A stretch of DNA of 64,000 bases from Gonocerus acuteangulatus (GCA_946811695.1 OX328124.1:57663459-57727458); one strand, 5' to 3'. Counted from the stretch's first letter, positions 12,122-23,814 are shown. A program made the numbers and translations. The notes: generated by a model not told the origin, from the sequence alone.

Positions 12122-13470
12122 AGCTACAATCAATTATTTAAATCATACTTTGTCTGATAGATATGGTCCGACTTCGAATGCTATAAAGTAGTTAGCATTT
12201 AAGCATTTGGTTCGGCTGTTAGAAAGAAAACCCTAAATGATACCACACAGTGTGATATTTACATATTCGCGTGAAATGTATTGTAAATAAACTCACACTC
12301 CTAATGCGCTAATTTTTCTTATTTTTACAACACAACTTTCTCATTTTTTGGGCATGACGTATGCTAAATTTCGTTGCAATGAAACAAAAATAATGGCCTG
12401 TACCGGCAATAAATAACTTAGTTCTTGAATATACCTTAAAATACTTTAAACAATAGGCTCATTTCAATGAAATAAAAAATAATAATAAAAACATTAAAAA
12501 TATAAATAGAACAAAAATCTAGTTAAATTTTTAGTGAACTAAATCTTTAATGGACCTTGAATAGCATGAATATTGATCAATTAGTGAGGTATTTTTCGGG
12601 CATGAATCATCAAACTCAGTTGAAAGCCAGACCGTTTTTAAGGTGGAACCAGGACTGGTGTAGAGAAGAACTAGGCGATTGCTCCGGTGCCTGGGGTAGC
12701 TGCATATTCATGAGAACCCTGTTGGGGGGTCCCCACTTTCACCTCATCCACCACAATACATCTTTTTACATCAATTGACACAGTTAGAATAAAAATTAAA
12801 AACGGAATAGCTAGCCCACTTGTTAATTAGTAAAGATCTTTACGGAGTTCTGTCTTCTTCCACGGTATCTTTCCAAGTGTATCAACCAATTATTTTTAAT
12901 TACTTTACGCACATTCATCAAACTACCATGCATATGGTTCTATTTCGTTTGTTCTTATGGCGTAAATACTATTCAAATCACTTTTAAAACTGTTTTTAGT
13001 TTGTATCGTTGGAAATAACGGGGGGGGGGGAGGTTCTGCGTTGCGGGGTTTCTTTGTTACTTTAAGGATTCCTTCTAGACACTTTGAAAAATTTTTGGTC
13101 GAATTCTTCCCAGAATACTGCTTGCTTATGCCACCTGTGACCGGAAACCTTTTCATAGAAGTTTATACAAGGCGGTTGGCCGCTTGTGAGCTAAGTTAAC
13201 TATCATTTAATAGGAAATGGAATATTTTCTAATAATTTTTCTTAAGCGTTTTATTTATTTATTTTACTCCGCAACAGCAAGGTAATGCACTCAGTTATAA
13301 TTATTATCGACATATAATTAATTTTTCATTAAGCCAATCTGTAATTAACTTATAAGAGTGAGATAATTGTATTAATGGGATTTTTTAAATGAAATTTGAG
13401 TTTTTTAAATAGAAGTTGTAACCATTTTATTCGTAATATAGTCGAGATTTATCTAAATTTTAACGCCCAT
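12122..13470. other. Non-coding stretch, nothing firm
   Basis: No domain-bearing ORF. A run of ten G lies at about 13021-13030. The ORFs at 12557-12778 and 12923-13156 have no recognisable features. Confidence 0.5.
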
Positions 13471-13473
13471 TAT

Positions 13474-13625
13474 TATTAACTATGAATTTTGGGACGGGTT
13501 ATCTTTAGGTTGCCACCCTTTTCTAGCCAGGACAGGGCTGATCTCATTTCCTTTTCCTAAAGAAAAGCCACCACCCCATAGTGGGAATCGAACCCCCTTG
13601 GCAAGGAGTGTTAAGGTGCCTGAAG
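13474..13625 (-). mobile_element. tRNA-derived SINE, family B (partial)
   Basis: Read on the minus strand, a box-B-like 'GGTTCGATTCCCACTATGGG' is followed by a body containing 'GGTGGCTTTTC' and 'AGAAAAGGGTGGCAACCTA', ending in the 'TTAATAATAATGGGCG' tract. The tRNA-like head is incomplete. It belongs with the copies at 15985-16172 and 18919-19117. Confidence 0.75.
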
Positions 13626-14152
13626 AGAAAGGTAAATGTCTCTAGGGACATTTCTTGTAGCGAACATGAATATGTTCATTTTTTACTATTTCGTCGTCCT
13701 GAATTTCTTTTTGGTTGTTCATGCCTTTTAATTTGTCTATGTTGATCATCTACATTCAGCCAACCGTTAGAAAACGATTATATGATCTGGTCGAGTTCGT
13801 TTCCTTATGCCTTGTTGTTAAGACCAATGTTACATAAGATTAATTGTCTAATTTTTCATAAAGAAACAGTTTTTCTCAATTCTATAAATGCTTTCAGAAC
13901 CAAGTCCAACAGGTTTTTAAGAGTCTGTAATTTGTTTTTGTTTTTGTTTTTACGGCCCATCGATCACTAGGCCGTTTGCGCCGACAAGGTATAGTTAATA
14001 AATTTAATGAATAAATTCAACCTAAATTCAAAAAGAAAATATTGAAGTATACAGGGTTAGAAGAAATATAAAACAAAGAAAAGGCAATTGTTAATAAATT
14101 AGAGGAAAAAACAATTAATTCCTTGACACACCGTTGTCATGTCACGGTGTAC

Positions 14153-14349
14153 CGTCGATACATGCAAAGTATCGAATATGAAATTCATCACTTTTCAGAG
14201 TGAAACAAATTTTAATCATTATTTTGCTTTCGGACAGTCAAATAGTCGGCAGATTCGATCTTTTGACAGAGGTTACTCTCCCCTTTCAGTGAGTGATCTT
14301 AGATTCGAGAGTTTGCCGTACATCAGTCCAACAGCAATTTGTATCGGCG
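14153..14349. mobile_element. Short DNA transposon copy (family T), MITE-free
   Basis: It begins 'cgtcgata' with 'gcaaagtatcgaat' and ends 'ttgtatcggcg'. Its interior matches the element at 52730-53146, including the 'cggacagtcaaata' and 'tttgccgtacat' tracts. At the position where the 52730 copy has a MITE, this copy is uninterrupted ('gatcttagattc'). The left inverted end is kept; the right end is degraded. Confidence 0.7.
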
Positions 14350-14359
14350 ATAAGTTTTC

Positions 14360-15299
14360 ATTTTTATTTGTATTAAACGGTCTTAACCCTTATAAAATCT
14401 CTTTTAACATTTGAAAACGCTCTATAGTACAGTTCCATACATTATTTTGTTAAAAATTCATAAGTTTTAATTGTCAAAAACAGTAGACATTTAAGGCTAG
14501 AAATCTTTTTCTTATTAGGAGGTATTCATGCCTAAAGGAAATGCGGAAACACGCCAACATGGGGTTTCAGATTGCGAAGGAAATCTCTGTTGACTAAATG
14601 AACTATTAATTCATTTTGCCTTCCGTTCCAACTAAGCCATGAGAATTTCTGCCACTTGACTTAAAAAGTTGGAACGAAACTGCTCTTGAAATACAGCCCT
14701 TCCTGTATTAGAATAGTTTTTCACATTTCCCTGAGAACTTTTCCTACCGACTCCCTAGAGACGAGCTTCGAGCTAAGCGATCCTTCAACATAATGGGTTT
14801 TGCGGTAGGTCATTGCCTTCCCCTTAGTCGTATTTTCACTGTGCATTGGATTTAGGGCTCGATTTATAAACTTATTTCACTTCATTTATACCGAAACTTG
14901 AGTGAAAATAATTGAAGATTTATTTCCCTTCTAAACATTTGATTTAAAAGGGCATTGACCCTAAAGAACTATGACCAGAAACGTAGTGCCGACAAGATTC
15001 AGGAGAGAACATACACGACTACACGATTGAACTAAAGAATAGCTAATAGCAAAAAACGAAAATAGAATATGCATTGCTGAACTGACTATTACAACCCAAT
15101 CCTTGAATCCCTCATGGCTTACTGGAAATTTATAAATGAAGCTGAGTTAGATAATGCTGAAACCACATTTGACTAACTGAAAAACTCATTCAGATAAACA
15201 CTCGCAAAATAAATATAGGTATCGCATACCCAAGTAACCGTGAAATGAGAATGATAATACATTTTTTGTACGAAACCTATATTTTGTGAACACACACAC

Positions 15300-15300
<1 letters not shown>
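14360..15300. other. Non-coding stretch, nothing recognised
   Basis: No ORF with a recognisable domain and no element termini identified. Confidence 0.5.
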
Positions 15301-15302
<2 letters not shown>

Positions 15303-15364
<62 letters not shown>

Positions 15365-15509
15365 CATACACATACATTAACACGTTGGCTTCGGTACGAA
15401 ATTTCAGTGTTTAGTCGTAAGACTCATGTGTCCCGTAAGGATTCCGACCGCTGAGCGGTACGGGACGAATGTGTCCCGTAAACATCTATACATATATACA
15501 TCTCACGAA

Positions 15510-15549
<40 letters not shown>
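15303..15549. repeat. (TA)n array, short GC-richer segment, then poly-A
   Basis: A TA array (15303-15358) gives way to about 150 bp containing 'gtgtcccgta' at two places and the palindromic 'accgctgagcggt', then a run of about 38 A (15511-15548). The segment could be the tail of a retroelement, but no family was recognised. 'gtgtcccgta' appears again near 15771. Confidence 0.5.
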
Positions 15550-15551
<2 letters not shown>

Positions 15552-15984
15552 TTTGAACAAGTTTCAGCTTTTACAAGCCGTAACGAATAAGTTAAAACAA
15601 AAATTACAAAAAAAATTAATAATTTTTTTAAAAAGCTTTGTTAATTTTTCCATTGGGCTTTATGGTCCATATTAAAACAATATAGGAAGTCACACGGATT
15701 CCTTTCATACTCTGCACAAAACGTATACACTTTTTTGACTGTTTTTATTAGGGTGGGTAGGGGACACTGGTGTCCCGTATGCCGATTTCGTCCATTAGTG
15801 TTCGTTACTCTAATAATAATTTGTTTAATTTCTCTGCATCTAATGGACTATGAGCTTTTTATTTATTTTTTGGGCAAGTTACAGCCATCATAAGTTAAGG
15901 GAGTTGGGCCAATTAATTATCATTTAGGACGTTTGTTAACTATACAATCATAAAAGCGATTTAATTTCAGCATGATTATTTATT

Positions 15985-16172
15985 TATTTAAATTTTAACG
16001 TCCATTATTATTAACTACTAATTTTGGGATGGGTTATCTATAGGTGATCTATAGGATGCCTTCTATTTTTTCGAAAGAAAAGCCCCCACCCCCAGTGGGA
16101 ATCGAACCCACGACCTTTGGCACGGAGTGATAAATGCTCATGCCTTAACGGTCACGGCCACCAGGCCTCCAA
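15985..16172 (-). mobile_element. tRNA-derived SINE, family B
   Basis: The minus strand begins with a tRNA-like head ('GGTGGCCGTGACCGTTAAGG' region), has box B 'GGTTCGATTCCCACTGGGG', then the family B body and the 'AATAATAATGGACGTTAAAA' end. It is a near-complete copy. The tRNA source cannot be assigned by eye. Confidence 0.85.
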
Positions 16173-16174
16173 AG

Positions 16175-17100
16175 TTAATGTTAATCAGCATGATTAACAT
16201 TAATTTAAGGTTAATTGCATAAATTAATTATTTAAATAAGTATTTCCAATCTAAGCTAACTAATTATTGTGATTGCCATATTTTAAAAAAGTAGCAAAAC
16301 AAATAAATAGAGAAAGATACGTGGAGAAAGCTGTGTTACAAAAAGTGATTTCACCGTAATGTTGAATAATTTTGATCATAAAAATGTCATTTGGAAAGTA
16401 AGTAAATAAACGCCAGTTATTCATTCCTTGTAATAAATTGTACACTTCTTGCCTATACCTATTAATTTACATTGCTCATCAATATCACTAATGCTATGGA
16501 ATGATTAAAAACCAATTCCCGCCAAATTACCAAGTTAATTTCCCGTCATAAATTCCTCTAAAAATCAATCTCCTGCTGCGCGACCGATGACGTCACTTCC
16601 GTTACAACTTTACGTCGCCCATTACGCCAAATGTGAAGATCCCCAGCCATTTGGGATTTGCATGCCAATAACAACCGTAAGGGATATTTATTTTAAATAA
16701 GAATCTGTAAGGCGATGAGTATGGTTGCTTCAGTTATCATCAAAGTGTAGATAAGGGACATAATTTGATGAAGACTCACAGCGTTGGTTCCATTTTCCCC
16801 TTACTTCCTTTACGCTTGAGTACATATATAAATAGAGAATTTTCAGTAAATACCTCGTGTAACGCCAATAGTGCAGCTAGGTATTAAACTATTATATACT
16901 ATATATAATAAGATAAAACCATTTACTTTGCGTGATCCTTCGGTATATTCATATGAAAGATTCAGACGATGGATAATTTTTTAAACTGTACTTTTATTAA
17001 CTATCAATACAGAATCTTGACTGTTTCCAAACTGGTATAATTAATCCACGGTTATGTCCACACGGTCAATTCTGAATAAGTACTATCTACTATATCGCAT
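16175..17100. other. Non-coding stretch, nothing recognised
   Basis: AT-rich sequence with small local repeats of TTAAT around 16180-16240. No recognisable gene or element. Confidence 0.5.
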
Positions 17101-17102
17101 TC

Positions 17103-17320
17103 GTATTTCTAAAGAGACACAACTCAAAAATCGGTGTTTTTCAGTTATGAGTATGAAAGAAATGGTAAATATCTCTTTATCAACCATAAAAACTGTATGT
17201 ACTAGTACACCAGAGGGAACATGCGTCACCCTTCCCGTCTTAATCCTATTCCCCCTTCATAAGCAAGAGCGACATATTTTCAGTTGAGTTTTATTTTGAG
17301 TTGTGTCACTTTAGAAATAC
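17103..17320. mobile_element. MITE-like element
   Basis: Inverted ends of about 27 bp, 'gtatttctaaag.gacacaa' on the left and its complement on the right, enclose about 165 bp without coding potential. The 27-bp ends differ at one position. No clear target duplication. Superfamily unknown. Confidence 0.6.
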
Positions 17321-17618
17321 TAATCTACTATATATTTGTTAAATACTACTCACTCACCGACTCACTGACCCATCATCGCCCAGCCCAAACCACTTGACAG
17401 AAAAATTTGAAATTTTGCATGGACACTCACTTTAGGATGTAAACACTCGCTAAGAAAGGTTTTTTTGATATTCAAAAGTTTTAAGTATTTTTAGAGGAGT
17501 TTGAATTTTTAATTGGTTATAAACAGAGCATGCACGCCTTGGTAGCATGCGTCGCTCGGACGATAAGAGATCAGCTTTTACCGTGTTGTATCTATTTCAT
17601 AATATTTTATATAATAAT

Positions 17619-17727
17619 GCCAACAGCACGTGGTCGGTCACCCATCCAGGTACTGGCCACGCCCGACGTTGCTTAACCTCGGTGATCTACGGGAACCGGT
17701 GCATTCAACGTGGCTATGGCCGTTGGC
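17619..17727 (-). pseudogene. Retroposed 5S rRNA pseudogene
   Basis: The minus strand starts GCCAACGGCCATAGCCACG and follows arthropod 5S rRNA through the internal control region ('GGTTAAGCAACGTCGGGCG', 'TACCTGGATGGGTGACCG') to 'GTGCTGTTGGC'. About ten bases are missing near the 3' end. It is followed by a short A/T tail and flanked by the duplicated 'tatttcataatatt' (17592-17605 and 17728-17741). The Helitron copy at 33150-33200 lacks the insertion. This is a retropseudogene and not part of a 5S cluster. Confidence 0.9.
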
Positions 17728-17767
17728 TATTTCATAATATTATTTGTATTGGCGGTTCATTTCAACT

Positions 17768-17989
17768 ATGATGGCAGATCTTGATTTACTAGAAATAAAC
17801 TGTGATTTTGTCCCTCATAGAGTTTACGCTATGCCTGGTGATGGTCTATCCAATGTAATAATATCCCGAACCCTTGCACAGCCTCCTCACCCATCAGCAT
17901 CCCCAGTCAGAGCACTTCTTGGTTATGCTCGCAAATATAAATGGGTGTTTCTAAATGACATCATGGAAACATCAATTTTTAAATTTTAA
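17768..17989 (+). CDS. Short conserved ORF inside Helitron H1
   Basis: The ORF encodes about 73 residues starting MMADLDLLEINCDFVPHRVY. The second Helitron copy (33201-33377) has the same ORF start and shares most residues over about 50 positions, including 'EINCDFVPHRV' and 'IISRTLAQPPHP'. The copies then diverge by indels. I do not recognise the protein. It could be a captured gene fragment or only the element's conserved sequence. No promoter or Kozak context was judged. Confidence 0.3.
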   Translation: MMADLDLLEINCDFVPHRVYAMPGDGLSNVIISRTLAQPPHPSASPVRALLGYARKYKWVFLNDIMETSIFKF

Positions 17990-18251
17990 CGTACTGGTTA
18001 AACTGCTGTTACTGCTAACTTTTTGATAACGGGTTATCTCTACGTTATATGTTTCTTGACACTGGTCCGGAGCGCCCCAATGTCAAGAAACATTATACTT
18101 TGATTACTTATCAATTGATGAATAACTATTACGGGAACCGTGCTATTATAAACTGCACAAAATTATATAGTAGCCGTAATTTTGATGATACAGTATTTAA
18201 CGTAATAAAATAACTACTATCTGCCGTGACGAAGCACGGGTATTCTGCTAG

Positions 18252-18918
18252 TAAAATATAAAGTTTTCCGAAAAAATCACAGTTTTGAAATAAGGATTAC
18301 GTGCATAAGACGAGACTCGTTTCCTTTTCTCCTCCAAACAAGGATTCCTACCATAGATTCTTATTACAAGCAATTCCTCAATTAAGATGTTATCTTCGCC
18401 TTACCGTACTATATTATTATTTAGTAATTATAAGGTCATTAGGTAGTAAGAGATATTCTTCTTCCAATTCTCTTGTTAAACAACATGAATTATGTTGGTG
18501 GTTCGAAAAATCGTTTGACGTAACCGAGAATCGGCGCTATTGTTAAATCTGCTACGACTTGGATGCAAGGACAAATCACGCGTGATTGGCTTACTTTGAA
18601 TCTCAAAGTGTGAATGAACTCTTTCAAAGCCTTCGACCTGACTGGATTAGTTAGTTCAATCAACCAATTTCAAAGAGAATTTGAACATACTCTATGCTAT
18701 TGGGGAAAAAAATATACTTATCGAAATCCTAAAATTTACAATGAAGGTACTTCTTATTTTACAAGATTAGACCCCCATTGTCGAATGTTAGTAGCTACAA
18801 TATTCTCTTGATTACTGGTCATGAAACTGTAAAATCACATTTATAGATATATAGCTGACTAACATATTAAGTGGCATTTGAACATAGTATAGACATTCCT
18901 AAATCGATGTTTCTAAAA
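18252..18918. other. Non-coding stretch
   Basis: Two ORFs of 65-81 codons (18301-18546, 18614-18811) are present. Neither has a recognisable motif. Nothing else seen. Confidence 0.5.
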
Positions 18919-19117
18919 CCCGGTGGCCGTAAATGCTAAGGCGTGAGCACTTAACACTCCGTGTCAAGGTTCAATTCCCACTATGGGGTGGTGGCTTTTA
19001 TTTAGAAAAAAGAAAAGGCATCAGCCCTATCCTGGCTAGAAAAGGGTGGCAACCTATAGGTAACCCCTCATAAAATTCTTAGTTATTAATAATGAACATT
19101 AAAATTTAAATACATAC
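18919..19117 (+). mobile_element. tRNA-derived SINE, family B, with TSD
   Basis: Head 'CCGGTGGCCGTAAATGCTAA', box B 'GGTTCAATTCCCACTATGGG', family body with 'AGAAAAGGGTGGCAACCTAT', and 'TTAATAATGAACATTAAAAT' at the 3' end. Imperfect target duplication: 'atcgatgtttctaaaa' at 18903-18918 and 'atcgacatttctgaaaa' at 19118-19134. It is the best-preserved copy of the family in the window. Confidence 0.85.
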
Positions 19118-19134
19118 ATCGACATTTCTGAAAA

Positions 19135-20386
19135 TTAAGGAATTAATTAACTTTTGAAAAAAATACAAGTCCAAGATGCAAGTATACAGATACATTAATG
19201 CTTTCAATGAGTCAAATCGCAAATGAAATCAAAATTTTATAAATGAATAGTAAAAATATTATTAGACTCCGCTTCCATCAGTGTACTCTGGTTTGTATAT
19301 TCTGTTGTGCTCAATTCAAATAATATCGCTTAAAAAATCAATTATTTTTTTATTAATATTGATTCTTTAAAAAAATTATTATTTCGTTTCCCAAAATAAA
19401 GAATTTCCGATTTTTCATCAAAAACACTAATTGCCCTTGATTTATAAAATTTAGAGTGTTATTGATTGAAGATATTATATAATGCATAGACACGGCGTAA
19501 GTAATTTGTTTAATTTTTCATATCGACTCAACTGAAGGGATTTACCTCAATTTATTTGTTTTTTATTCATAATAAAACGAAGATCATATATCGATGGTCA
19601 CAGGGAAGAACTTACGACTCAAATATTCAGAGGAGCTCTTTAACCGACAATGAATGCCAAAACACGCTTTTTTTGAGATGCCAAAAAAAAAGCCCACATC
19701 ATTACCAGTCATAAACTGTGAAGGCTGTGAGTTAGTGACTTCACTACTCTATGCAAGATTCTTAAAAGAAAATCATACTGCAAAAAACCACATTTTGCCC
19801 ATTTCCCACTTACCAACTTAGTCCATATGACCATCGATATGGGGTAAGAAAATACCAGTTTCAATATAAAACTTTGTAAATTGATTTTTATCATTTTTAT
19901 CTTATAAATACTTTTTTTGAAAATTTTAAGAATCCGATTAAATACTATATATATATAGCGCATTCCAATAAAAAATATCCTGGTTTCTTAAAATACTTAT
20001 CTCGTTTTTTTTTTTTTTTTTTTTTTTTTTTGTGTTGCTCTATGGCGTGGTGACCTCTGAATGTGATTAACGCAAACGATATAAGTACATAATAAATAAT
20101 ATGAAAAAACCTTGTAAAATGAACACCAATCTCTGAATGTCAACCTTAATCGGTATGAGTAAGTTCATGTATAATACTACATTTATTTTTACGTGAAATC
20201 TATTCCACTAACGCCATTAGTCAACATTAGAACTTAGTTTCAACCGAAAAAGAACAGTTCTTAATATCAATCAACTTGTTACAAAATAAATTAGATTAAT
20301 AACAGAAGATTATGATCCGCAATCAAGTGTTAGTGAAGAAAAGTACAAACTTCGCCCTGCCCATTCGATACTAACTATAACAATTA
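19135..20386. other. Non-coding stretch with a poly-T run
   Basis: AT-rich, with a poly-T run at about 20005-20031. No domain-bearing ORF. Nothing further recognised. Confidence 0.5.
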
Positions 20387-21330
20387 ACGTTTTAAAAAAG
20401 TCCGTCACGCAGGAGCTGCATAACTAAGCACTTTCCTCAGAATTTTTCTAGTGTAGACAACATTACTGAATAATTTGCCGTAAATAGCCTATATAAATAA
20501 AATTAAAACGTAAATAGTTCTGCTCATTTACATTTCTTATGAGAAGTGTTCACTTATTAATTTTGTAAATAATTTGCTTCCCGCGTTATGTTAATAAATG
20601 ATATTGTACTACTTAATAAACACAGAAAAACTTCATTTTCCGTCCTTTGATGTGACGCAGGAACAGGATACAGTCCCCCTAGTGGGAGATAGCGATCCTC
20701 GCGGCGGCTTTGTGAACCTACGTCTGGCGGTTCACATTTTTGATGAAACAGAGTTTAAAGTAAACCCACCTTTCCAATTGACCGATTTACTTCATTTTTA
20801 CAACACTTCTTTCTCATGAGATACCCACGAGGTATACCGCGTTTCGTTACAATACAGCAGAAATTACGACCGGTACGAGAATATTAGTACTTTAGGTCCG
20901 GAGTAAACCCCCCCCCCTCCAAATAACCCGATTTAGTTTCTTTTTACAACCCATTTTTCTTTGTTGATTACCACCACGAATACCTAGCTTCGTTGAAATG
21001 TAAAAAAAATTACGGCTCGTAGTGGCAAATTAGTAATGTGGGTCCGAAGTAACCCCCCCCCCCTCCTCCTAATGAACCGATTTAGTTTATTTTTACTACG
21101 TATTTCTCTCTTTAGATCAACCTAACGAATACCGAGTTTCGTTGAAATATAACGAAAACTACGGCTGGCATGGTCAAATTAGTGTTTTGGGTCCGGGGTA
21201 AACCCCCCCCCCCCTCCCGATGGACCGATTTTGGTGGTTAACGAACTCGTTCAATCGTTTGCTAATTGAACCCTTTATACCAAGTTTCGTGAAGAAAAAA
21301 CAAAAACTCTGGCCGCTATCGTGTTAACAG

Positions 21331-21366
<36 letters not shown>

Positions 21367-22362
21367 TAAGCAAACGATTGAACGAGTTCGTTAACCACCA
21401 AAGTCGGTCCACCGGAAGGGGGGGTTTACCCCGAACCCAAAACACTAATTTGACTATGTCAGCCGTAATATTTGTTATATTTCAACGAACCTTGGTATTC
21501 GTAGTGGTAATATAGAGAGAAAAGTGAGATATAAAAATGAACTAAATCGGTTCATTAGAAGGGGGGGTTTACTCCGGACCCACAATACCAATTCGCCACT
21601 ACCAGCCGTGATTTTTGGTATATTTCAACGGAACTCGGTATTCGTAGTGGTAATCTACAGGTGAATATGTGATGTAAAAATAAACTAAATCGGTTCATTA
21701 GGAGGGGGGGGTTTACTCCGGACCCACTATACCAATTCGCCACTACCAGCCGTGATTTTTGGTATATTTCGACGAAACTCGGTATTCGTAGTGGTAATCT
21801 ACAGGTAAATATGTGTTGTAAAAATAAACTAAATCGGTTCATTAGAAGGGGGGTTTACTCCTGACCCAAATTCTTAATATACTCATACCGGTCGTAATTT
21901 GTGCTGTATTGTAACGAAACGCGGTATACGTCGTGGGTAACTCATGAGAAAGAATTGTTGTAGAAATGAGCTGAATCGGTCAATCGGAAAGCGGGGGTTT
22001 AATTTGTAATATATTTCAATAGAAAAGCCCATCAGACGTAGGTTCACAAAGCCGCCGCAAGGAGCGCTTTCTACCACTAGAGTGACTGTATCCTGTTCCT
22101 GCGTTAGATCAAAATACGATAATATGAGGTTTTTTGTATTTATTACGAAGTGTAATAGGTACCATGTGTAAACATAACTCTGGAAGCAAATTATTAATTG
22201 ATCAGTTACTCATTACAAATTTAAAAGAGAACTATTCATGTTGTTATTTTATTTATGTTGGATATTTTAAGCAAATTGTTCTGCAAAGCAATCTACACTA
22301 CCCAAATTCTGAGGAAAGTGCTTAGTTATGCAGCTCCTGCGTGACGGACTTTTTAAAAACGT
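20387..22362. repeat. Fold-back element of family F (two inverted arms)
   Basis: Outer ends match as inverted copies: 'aagtccgtcacgcaggagct' at 20398 and its complement ending near 22352, preceded by an 'acgttttaaaaa'-type tract. Each arm holds tandem subunits of about 120 bp, recognisable by 'accgatttagtttattttta', a C-run and 'cgagtttcgttgaaatata'. The arms meet at a (CA)n(TA)n tract (21331-21366). Single-arm relatives lie at 48645-49490 and 51963-52725. No enzyme is encoded. Confidence 0.75.
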
Positions 22363-22668
22363 ACTTCTTCCGAGCCGCCGGTTAACTGGTGCCGAAACCC
22401 GGGATTTATTGTGGCGCAGTGTACGGTCGTGTAGTGTATGCGGCCGCGATCAGTGCGGGAATCTGTTCAAGACCGGCTTAACCGAAGAAGAATGGAGGTA
22501 CAACAGGACGTTCACGTCATACCACAGGAAGTCCCCATCACTGCAGCCACCATAGAGCTGCTGAAGCTAAAATCGGCGGTTGCGCAAGACATGCGCAACG
22601 CGATTAGACAAGTGGAAAAGTTCACCGGAGACGTAGGGGAGTTAGCGCACTTCCTAAAGGACGGAAAG

Positions 22669-22671
<3 letters not shown>
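22363..22671 (+). pseudogene. LTR-retrotransposon fragment: primer-binding site and gag start
   Basis: TGGTGCCGAAACCCGGGA at 22387-22404 looks like the tRNA primer-binding site after a 5' LTR. It is followed by an ORF (22438-22734) with a gag-like N-terminal stretch including 'VEKFTGDVGELAHFL', reminiscent of the Ty3/Gypsy or BEL gag 'F.G....L..FL' pattern. The LTR is cut off at 22363, where the fold-back ends, and gag is cut at the TA array. The region is GC-richer than its surroundings. No pol follows. Confidence 0.65.

Positions 22672-22732
<61 letters not shown>
22672..22732. repeat. (TA)n microsatellite
   Basis: TA dinucleotides with a GT interruption near 22718. It joins the gag fragment to repeat family D. 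Confidence 0.95.
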
Positions 22733-22733
<1 letters not shown>

Positions 22734-22855
22734 AATTTTAACGGGGGTCATTCTCGGTGTCTACTCGGTAGGATCGATAAAGATTTGAAGAAATTTTTCA
22801 AAAATTCCGTCATGAGTGTAACCTTAATAGCTACTTTCCTTCGGAGGAAAGTGCT
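22733..22855 (+). repeat. Repeat family D, copy 1
   Basis: About 120 bp starting 'aattttaacgggggtcatt' directly after a TA array and ending in the hairpin ACTTTCC-ttcgga-GGAAAGT. Other copies are at 51706-51835, 53212-53340 (both plus) and 46165-46252 (minus, partial), all beginning at or next to a TA run. The 3' sequence GGAAAGTGCT is also the inner end of the family F terminus. Confidence 0.8.
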
Positions 22856-23040
22856 AATATTATTTTAAGAATAGATAACTAAATAGGTTGCAATATGTTG
22901 TTGGTACGAAGTAACTAGAGAAACCCAGAAAATGCGGGCTTCCAAAAAGGGCTCCTAAGAGAATGCCTCTTAGCTCATAGAAATCCTAAATAAGAATTAT
23001 AAGAAAGTGATTTTTATGTAGATCATTCGATTTTTTTATT

Positions 23041-23190
23041 ATTATTTTTTACGGCGCATCTACTTCTGCGCTATTAGTAGCGCCGACATCCATGGTACAG
23101 CCTGAAATGCGAAAAATCCATGCTGCTGGCGGGACTCGAACTCCCATCTCCCACATGAGAATCCAGAGCGTTAGCCAGTAGACCACACGT
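23041..23190 (-). mobile_element. tRNA-derived SINE, family A
   Basis: The minus strand has a tRNA-like head ('GTGGTCTACTGGCTAACGC'), box B 'GAGTTCGAGTCCC' and the family A end 'GATGCGCCGTAAAAAAT', followed by a T/A-rich tail on the plus strand. It is diverged from the 4779-4989 copy. No clear target duplication. Confidence 0.8.
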
Positions 23191-23287
23191 TCTAAACCCT
23201 AATAAAATGAACAACAGCACCTCAAGCACAACTTTTATTAAATTAAATGTTAGTTTTTTTCTTCACAAAAAATGTTTTATTTTAAGC

Positions 23288-23310
23288 TTTCAAGCAGATG
23301 CTTTCACCAG
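23288..23310 (-). ncRNA. Hammerhead-core-like motif
   Basis: The minus strand reads CTGGTGA, stem AAGCA / TGCTT with a two-base loop, then GAAA. It resembles other motifs of this window. Stem III and a cleavage site are not evident. It is likely a relic of a Penelope-type terminus. Confidence 0.35.
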
Positions 23311-23559
23311 TGTTTTTATATTTTGTGTTTTTCTTTTTTTTCGTAATTTTGATTTCTATTCACGATATATATATATGGTGGTGACAGGAGCTGCTAAAAA
23401 TAAAACTTTATTTGGCGATAATAATACAACTTTTTTGTGGAGGAAGTTCAAAATTTATTTAATATCTCCTGAATATCATCTATCACTTCCTGCAGCACCC
23501 ACTTTCAACCTTTAGACATTAATTATTAATTAATTTCATTGGTCGAATATTTGAACCGA

Positions 23560-23745
23560 GAAGGACGGGCGTTTAAGTAGATAAGAGACAAATTTCCGAA
23601 ATTAAGTGATGCAAAAGTTAAAGAAGGCATTTAAATATGTCGGGCCACAAATTCGAGAACTTGTGAACTGATCCTGTATTTGACCTAGTTTTGGCAGGGA
23701 AAGAAGAGGAAGCTGGGATGCCTTGCAGGGAGTTCGTGTACTTTC
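23560..23745 (+). pseudogene. Fragment of a multicopy arthropod protein family
   Basis: Changing frame twice, the plus strand encodes a stretch similar to the 47390-48213 pseudogene: 'KFPKLSDAKVKEGI', then 'GPQIRELV', then a block around 'VLAGKEEEA'. In-frame stops (tag, taa) interrupt it. It covers only about 60 residues. I do not know the function. The family is recalled as abundant in arthropod genomes. Confidence 0.6.
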
Positions 23746-23814
23746 AGGTACGAGATGACAATTACACGCATTTGGTGAATGCTGAAGTACCATAAACTCA
23801 AACAGCTGCAGGCG

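Larger units (their letters stand above)
17324..18251 (+). mobile_element. Non-autonomous Helitron (family H1)
   Basis: It starts with TCTACTATATATTTG directly after an A and ends in CTAG directly before a T, as Helitrons do when they insert between A and T. A hairpin CCGTG-acgaag-CACGG lies 8 bases before the CTAG. There is no target duplication or inverted repeat. A second, diverged copy lies at 32944-33660. The element holds a short ORF conserved between copies and, in this copy only, a retroposed 5S rRNA. Confidence 0.85.
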
